Shown in pieces: positions 57,701 to 64,000 of a stretch of DNA of 64,000 nucleotides. The stretch is from Salminus brasiliensis. Taxonomy: Eukaryota; Chordata; Actinopteri; Characiformes; Bryconidae. Each line of letters begins with the position of its first letter. Position 1 is the stretch's first letter. Where the stretch lies: the NCBI RefSeq assembly GCF_030463535.1, contig NC_132894.1:11147933-11211932 (forward strand). Reading direction: 5' to 3'. The notes beneath the pieces are model-generated. The model had not been told where the DNA came from. It worked only from the letters and a program-made list of their open reading frames with translations, and did no database searches. The position numbers and the translations under genes were made by a program.

Positions 57701-58914
57701 TAGATTTGTAGATTTAGCAGTATGCTCCCATTCAAACCCCATCTCTTGAGGCAAGCAATTTAATAAATAATGGGATCATCACCACAAAAAACAAGAACTT
57801 AGATATATATGTTGGTAATCAATCCAGTGGAACAAGTATCAGCTTTTTTTAAGCCTAACCCATGTCAAGTGGTTTTCATTTTTGAATTACAGCTGGTTAG
57901 GAAATGAAACTACCATGTTACATTTCCATTTTACAGACAGAAATATTACTTATTAGGCTGACATAACTGACATTGCAATTTCTTTACTGCAATATATATT
58001 GTGAAATACAGGAATTTTCACCAGATTTCCTTGTCAGTAATCCAACATGTCATGATATATGATATATGCCAAGATTACAGTAAAATAAAGGATACTGGGC
58101 AGATATAATCTGCCTCTGGTAGATGTATCATGGGAAATGAGAACATCAAGCAGCAAAAAAAAGTATGACAACATGACATATGATATTTGTTCCTGATATT
58201 CTGACACATCCTGTGATGTGACTGTTGCACATGTGCACATTGCAGTGGCGATGCTGAAACAATATATTATATTGCATATATATGCATCTACTTTATATCT
58301 TTTCTGGTATTAAGCATTGATTGACTCCATTGATTTTGTCTTAAGAAGCTATTGAGTTGCTGTGTTTTAGGTCATTAACCATCTGTACAGTGGACCATCC
58401 TATTAGTTTTGCCATATTTGACTTCACTTACACTTCAGAATTCATCCTGCTGCTTCTATTAACAGTCACATCGTCAATAAATATCCAGTTCCAGTGACTT
58501 ACTTCCGTTGGCAGCCATACATTCCCATGCTATAACAGTGCCTCCACCCTGTTTAATAGATGATGTGGTATGCATCAGATCGTGAACCCTTCCCTTTTCC
58601 ATATCTTGGTTTGATCTTCATAGAAATGGGAAGGCCTTTTTAGATGTTTAATTGTGTGCTTGTGATATGTCTACATACTTGAGAGTGTTCTTGACTTCAC
58701 TACATGTTGTGATGTTTTTATTTCACCAAGGAAAGAATTCTCAACCATTTTAGTTGTCTTCCATGATTTTTCAGGCTTTGTTAGTGCAGAGCTTGCCGGA
58801 AACATTGGGTTGTAACTGATGCAGTTTGCTTCTTTTGTTTTAACTCACAACATGGGATACAATGATACATTCAACCAATTATCTTCTGTCTTAGTTGCAA
58901 ATATTAGTTAAAAA

Positions 58915-58965
<51 letters not shown>

Positions 58966-58999
58966 TTTTTATTTTTTTTTATGTAATATTGACCTTTTT

Positions 59000-59038
<39 letters not shown>

Positions 59039-62000
59039 TTGATAGCACCAGAGCGGCCACCAAATAAACCCACCATGCTGGCACAAAATAAATCTTCCTT
59101 TTCAAACACGTAAGCATTTTTTTTTTCTTGTTGTTTTTCACTTTTTCGCTAAAATTGGAAAATGTTAAAACAACATGCTAAAATGTCAATATTAACAATG
59201 AGACCACAATGGATACAACACAAGCTTACAAATACCAGACAGTGGCTTACTTATGAGTCTGACGGACGGGGTAATTCAAGGATCATATGGATGTTATAAA
59301 GCTTGCCTCATTTTGCCACAAAGAGCGGTAAAATGCCACCGAAGAGCGGTAAACTAAGTGATAATATGTGTTAATTTCAAATAAGTTTGTAAACACCTAT
59401 GCTGTGTGGGTGCATGCTTGGTAATTGCACTGCAAATTGTGGAATTTCCTGCAAACAATGCAGATCAAAAAGCAGAGTTCGTGTTAATTTCTTTGTTTCA
59501 CAGAAACATTGATCATGATCATGAAGACACGTACGACGACATAGATTTACCCCCACCTCCACCTCCTCCTCCAAAGCTGTTCTCCAGAGGTAAACAACAT
59601 AAAATACATGAGTTGCCCCACATAATGATGTGATTCACAGATCAGTGTCCAAATGTGAACTCTTGTGTATATTGTTGCTGTTGAGCCCAAAACGTTGTAC
59701 CATCAAAATGGCAACTTTACAGCAGAAGGTAAAAGCCTTCTTAGTTTTTAATGAAGGTTAATGTAAAACATTTATTTTAGAGCATTTATATTGGTCTGTT
59801 TATTATTAAATTCCGTCACACTGTAAAGAACAACTGCCAGATTCATGCTATGTCAAAAAGTGTAGGATGAGCAAAAATGGAGACTTGGCTTGCAAGTGAC
59901 TTTATGGAAAATCTTTGATGGCTACACACAGTTTGGTTGATTTAAATGTTTATGGATTGAGATATATGAAAATAATAATTTGTAGAAATATATCTTTGCT
60001 GTCATGGAAAAGAATTTCCAGTAGACCAATTTCCAATAAACCAATAAAACCAATAAAAATGCTCCAAAATTAGTTTTTTGAGCTAACGATGCATAATGAC
60101 ATAAATCCATCTGTCCTTAACACTTCATGTATTTTCAGCAGTTGCAATATTTAAATATTATTAAAATTTTAACAATGTTGCACATTTGAAGTCAACACAC
60201 ATTTCTTTTGAATTTATGTATGCCTACACACACTGTGCTTATACAGAATCAGGCACGGACAGTTTCTCATCTCTGGCTGAAGAGGTGAGTGTGTTTTCAC
60301 ACTTTTATGATTTCACAGTTTCTTCATTACTTTGAGTTCAGTGAATTAGTTAACGTGTTAGTAAACCTGTTTCTTATGTTTCGTACATGTTTGTAGGACA
60401 GTGATCAAAGTGAAACGTATGAGAGTATCGAGTAAGTCAATGTCCTGTATTTATAAACAAACTTCACTGCTCCAGGTTTATTGGTTGAGTTTTTGTCATA
60501 GTAATAATTACAATAAGTCCCTTGCTCTCATAACCACATAACCTGCATAAGCCTCACAGTAGTGTAAAGTAAGTCAAGAAAGTAATTCCTTGAAATTACT
60601 GATAGGTCTTATAAAGGCCAGAGCACACTGGTCAGGCAAACACAAATAAAACACATTCCACTGTTTAAGCCTTCAAATAAATAACTGAGAAGCCACCGAA
60701 ACTAAACTGAACATAGGGTTTGTTTATCTATGAAACACAGGTATGGCATGCCAACCAGATGTACGTGCTGGTTTGTCTAGTCGGTGTTCTCTGGCTTTTA
60801 AAATGAATAACCCAATAATAAGACTGCAGTTTAAGCTTGAGTTTCAGTTCAGAGTTCTAAAATTAAATCATCTGTTTCCCTTTATCTGTTCTACTGAACT
60901 GTTCTGCAGTATGGATGGACAGCCGGCCATCACAGGCAAGAAGAAACAAAAGGATCTCAAACGACAGCAAGAGCTGGAAAAGAAAGAGCAAAAGGAAAGA
61001 ATTAAAAAAGAAAATGAGTATCGTAAAAAATTTAAAGTAAGTCAGAATTTACTGTCTAGCTGTCTCACAGTGTGTATTACACAGTTGCTGTTTATTGTGA
61101 AAAGTTCATACTCACCTGTTCATACTACACATCTCAAAAGGGGGTTGTACATATTGGACTAAAAGACCACTTCAGGGTTCGTACAAGGGTGTGTACTAAA
61201 CATAGTTGGACCGTTGTGCAGATACACTTACTGACACAACCCGAGCAAGCAGAAATTAAACGATTTGATTAGAGAATATAACAAAGCAATTAAAAAAAAA
61301 AAACTACACATAAACTTAAAGCTAAACTCAATCTACTACACCTCAACCTAAACCTAAACTTAACCTACTACACCTAACCTAAGCCTAAATGTAACCTACT
61401 ACAACCTAAACTGAAACTTAATCTACTACACCTAAACCTAAGCCTAAACTTCATTTACTACACCTCAACCTAAACCAAATCTCAACCTACTACACATCAA
61501 CCAAAACTTAAAATAAAACTTAACCTACTACACATAAACCTACGCTTAAACTTAACCTACTAGACCTAAACCAAAACTTAACCTGCTACACGTAAACCTA
61601 AGCTTAAACTTGTCCTACTACATCTCAACCTAAACCTAAACTTAACCCACTTCACTTAAACTTAACTTACTACACCTGACCCTAAACTCAAACTTTACCT
61701 ACTACACCTCAAACTACATTAAAACGTATCCTACTACACCTAAACTTAAGCTTAAACTTGACCTACTACATCTTGACCAAAACTTAACCTGCTACACCTA
61801 ACCTAAGCTTAAAACTAACCTACAACACCTGACCCTCAACCAAAACTTAACATGCTACACCTTAACCTAAATGTAACCTACTTCCTTGAAAAGCAGTTCA
61901 TGTGCAGGACCTGCAGAAACTAATAGCATTAAACCCACAAAAGACTGAGTTCTCTAAACACCTTTAAACACCTGTGTTTAGTTTAGGGCTATGGGTGCCT

Positions 62001-63347
62001 TTCTAATTTAGTTGTGTCTGATTGCTGATGCTACATGTTTGTTCTTTACTGTAGCTGACTGGAGACGTGGAGGTGTTGCACATGGCTCGGGTTAGGGAGG
62101 ACTGGCAGGGAGGAAAGAATGACCTCCGTGTGCGGATGGGCGAAAACGTGGAGATTGTCAGAGTGGAGAACAATCCTGGGGGGAAATGGCTGGCCCGGAA
62201 CATGAATGGAGAATGTGAGTTTATCTGCAGTGAAAATGAGTGCAATGCATGTCTGATTTAGGCTTAGTCTGAGACCATTGGCAACTACCGAAATGCCAAA
62301 ATATTTTAAAAACACCACACTTTAATTCTTCACTCTAATACCTACTTCATTCTGTATTATTTTTATAGTAATTACTAAATAATTTGCAGTAATATTGGAA
62401 AATATATAAGTATTAACATTAATCATAATAAACACAATATGTGCAAAAAGTATCCAGACAACCGTTGTAATTAGTAAATTTAGCTTCTTTATAGTGCATT
62501 CATTGCTGACACAGGTGATCACAGTGTGTATGGGACACTTTGGAGCAGCCGCACCTGAACCTAAGGTCATCAAACCTTACTAGAGCGACATAAAGCACCC
62601 TAGCAGTCTCTGGAGTGATGGAGTAGTACCTAATCTGACTAATGCTCTTGTAGCTGAATGCAATCAATTCCTCCCCACAATGGTTCCAACATCTAGTACA
62701 AAGCCTGCGTAGGAGAGTATAGACTGTAACTTCAGTAAAAGGGGATAGATAAGCTCTCTATTAAACCCTTGATTTCAGAAGAAACATTTATTAATGAGCA
62801 TGGGTCTACAAACTTTTGGCCACACTGCTTATTTCCAATTAAGTTAAGTCAAAAACAACCCTCTTGGTTAAATGTCTTTAGTAAGCAGCATTTTTTCCTT
62901 TTCTTTACTCTGCAGACGGTTATATCAGTAACACATGTGTTGATGTGGATTATGAAGAAGTGAAGAGGAAGCTGCTCCACAGTGCTGCCCTTTCTTCCTT
63001 ACCTCCTCCAGTCCATGAGGACGAAGATGTCTATGATGACATCGGCTCAGAATCCCTGAACAGGTCAGACTCTATTGTCGATGTTGCTGATTCGAAGCAG
63101 ACAGGGCTATAAGACAGCAGGGATTCATGTCCTAAGTCTTGTGTTCTCTGTTTTTCTGTATGTAGCAGTTTCACTATGGGCGGTGGTAAGTGGTTTGATC
63201 ATTAATGTATATCCAAACACTTATCTGCAGTCAGTTGGTGCATGTGTTAGATGTTGCTTCATTCTCGCTCTCTTTACCTCTCTCAGAGGTATATGATGAT
63301 GTAGATGTCATACCGGATGAATTCCCTCTTCCCCCTCCTGAGATATG
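48720..63347 (+). CDS. fyb1-like: FYB1/ADAP-family immune adaptor, probably 3'-incomplete
   Basis: Cytosolic adaptor that in mammals links SLP-76, Fyn and SKAP to integrin activation in T cells and platelets. Exons: 48720-48722 (ATG only), 56803-57367, 59046-59109, 59504-59589, 60247-60284, 60397-60431, 60910-61036, 62055-62214, 62916-63063, 63166-63185, 63287-63347; 435 codons, phases consistent. Features: MGENVDVKALRARFAQTQ start (compare the MDGKADVKSL-type start of long FYB1), Pro/Arg-rich middle with PSKPKRPPSVNLDYW, a poly-Pro run, TYDDI, TYESI, a Lys/Glu helix (about 271-306), one helical SH3 (about 307-378), then VYDDI and VYDDV (SLP-76 SH2-type sites). The SH3 is closer to FYB1's first than to PRAM1's. 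The paralogue is not certain. The last exon may splice onward beyond 64000. Confidence 0.85.
50353..50540. mobile_element. MITE with imperfect terminal inverted repeats
   Basis: Left end GCCATGGAAGAACCACTTTT inverted against right end AAAAGTGGTTCTTCTATGAC; the inner parts AAAAAGAACC and GGTTCTTTATGG also pair. About 188 bp with no coding capacity, in intron 1 of the FYB-like gene. Confidence 0.75.
52099..52216. repeat. Partial copy of the same MITE family
   Basis: Shares AGAACCTTTTA and the right end GGTTCTTTATGG...AAAAGTGGTTCTTCTA with the element at 50353-50540; the left terminal repeat is missing. Confidence 0.6.
52445..52520 (-). repeat. Possible LINE 3'-tail fragment
   Basis: AATTCAACTTTATTGTCATT resembles the reverse complement of the 'aatgacaataaagtt' tail common to fish L2/Rex-type LINEs. 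Short and with no coding part, so the call is weak. Confidence 0.3.
58910..59035. repeat. A(n)(TA)n and (GT)n tracts next to a splice acceptor
   Basis: Poly(A) 58910-58932, TA 58932-58959, a T-rich gap, then 17 GT units 59001-59034. The exon acceptor of the FYB-like gene is at 59044-59045, only about 10 nt later. Confidence 0.9.
61303..61885. repeat. Degenerate CCTAAA-rich tandem satellite
   Basis: About 580 bp made of repeated blocks such as CCTAAACCTAAGCTTAAACT followed by TAACCTACTACACC. Units drift between about 25 and 50 bp, with CCTAAA hexamers and a CTACTACACCT spacer as the constant parts. In intron 7 of the FYB-like gene. Confidence 0.85.
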
Positions 63348-64000
63348 GTAACTATAAGTGAAAGCTCATGCTGTATTCACTTTCCATGTTCAGTAGGGCC
63401 ATTATTTTGTCCTACAGTCTCTTGCATTGTATTAGAATAAGAGAAAAATGCCAAAAGCAACAAACAGGTCCAGGGCCTGGAAGGTTTGCTGAAGCCAATC
63501 ATTTAATTTTGCTTAAAAATGCTTATGCCTGTTGCTGTGTCGCTTGCTGCTTGTTGCTAAATCGCAGCCACACATCGCCTACTTTACTACAAAATGACTG
63601 CTTACCTGCTAATAAAGGGCCGGGGAATTCAGTTTCTGGTGATCACAGTTGGGAGTCATAGGTCTTAGTGGATAGGATGGTCCTCCTTCTCAATTAATAC
63701 TACCTAACCAGTGCGACTGAATTCGATTTCAGACTTTAGTGCCAGTTATTGTTCTCCTCCAAGCCTGTTTAGGCCTCATCCACACAAATATCCAGATATT
63801 TATAAAAAATTTTGAAAACAGCTCCAGGGTGGAGCTTTTTGAGAACTGTGAAGAATGAATACGTGTGGACAGGCCTTAGCTGTCCACTGACATTTTGTGA
63901 TCAGTAACTTTAAAGCATTGACAAAGCAATTTACTCAGTAGACCTAACTACGTGAGTAAATAGTAGAGAATTCAGCAAAAAATAAAAAAAACATTCCAGA
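63348..64000. other. Sequence after the last recognised FYB-like exon
   Basis: No further exon recognised. If GTAACT at 63348 is a donor, this is intron; if not, an in-frame TAA (63349-63351) ends the protein and this is 3' UTR. No AATAAA is clearly placed nearby except within AT-rich sequence at about 63980. Confidence 0.4.

Noticed and set aside
48720-63347. pram1 or fyb2 as the identity of the last gene
   Set aside because: The SH3 (LTGDVEVLHMAR, GGKNDL, NNPGGKWLAR) is closest to the first helical SH3 of FYB1, whereas PRAM1's resembles the second. Not fully excluded, so the symbol is given only as fyb1-like.

Overview
This is a gene-bearing stretch of a teleost fish nuclear genome. The evidence is vertebrate exon-intron genes with GT-AG introns, long AT-rich introns and 3' regions, many microsatellites, and fish-type repeats: tRNA-derived SINEs ending in the 'gctctggataagagcat...aaatgccataaatgta' tail, Tc1-like transposon remnants, MITEs and an L2-like LINE. 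The repeats suggest an ostariophysan-type fish, but I cannot name the species. I rebuilt every gene by hand from splice sites and reading phase; all exon phases given are consistent.

Layout: (1) 33-4592, + strand, the last eight coding exons of crtc1 (5' part lies before the window), followed by about 6 kb of 3' UTR or intergenic sequence. (2) 11404-18453, - strand, complete comp (thrombospondin-5), 19 exons, 752 aa, convergent with crtc1. (3) 18.5-22.8 kb, a repeat-rich spacer holding an L2-like LINE fragment, a SINE and a 0.6 kb inverted-repeat DNA element. (4) 22798-29545, - strand, complete tmem38a (TRIC-A), six exons, 295 aa. (5) 31060-33092, + strand, complete smim7, five exons, 77 aa, divergent from tmem38a. 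(6) 35293-39102, + strand, complete med26, three exons, 553 aa. (7) 40422-44620, + strand, complete slc35e1, six exons, 374 aa. (8) 48720-63347 and probably beyond, + strand, a FYB1/ADAP-family adaptor with an 8 kb first intron and one helical SH3 domain inside the window.

From memory, crtc1-comp (convergent) and slc35e1-med26-smim7-tmem38a (with tmem38a on the opposite strand) are both neighbours on human 19p13.11, so the window looks like an old conserved linkage block. The genes do unrelated jobs: CREB co-activation, cartilage matrix, sarcoplasmic reticulum K+ channel, small membrane protein, Mediator subunit, orphan DMT transporter, and immune-cell adaptor. I see no CRISPR, operon, viral or toxin system and no convincing new multi-gene system. 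The most unusual signals are a large palindrome built around a compound microsatellite near 30.0 kb, a start codon that appears to be split from the rest of its gene by an 8 kb intron at 48.72 kb, a TG repeat abutting a splice acceptor at 59.0 kb, and a telomere-like CCTAAA-rich satellite at 61.3-61.9 kb.
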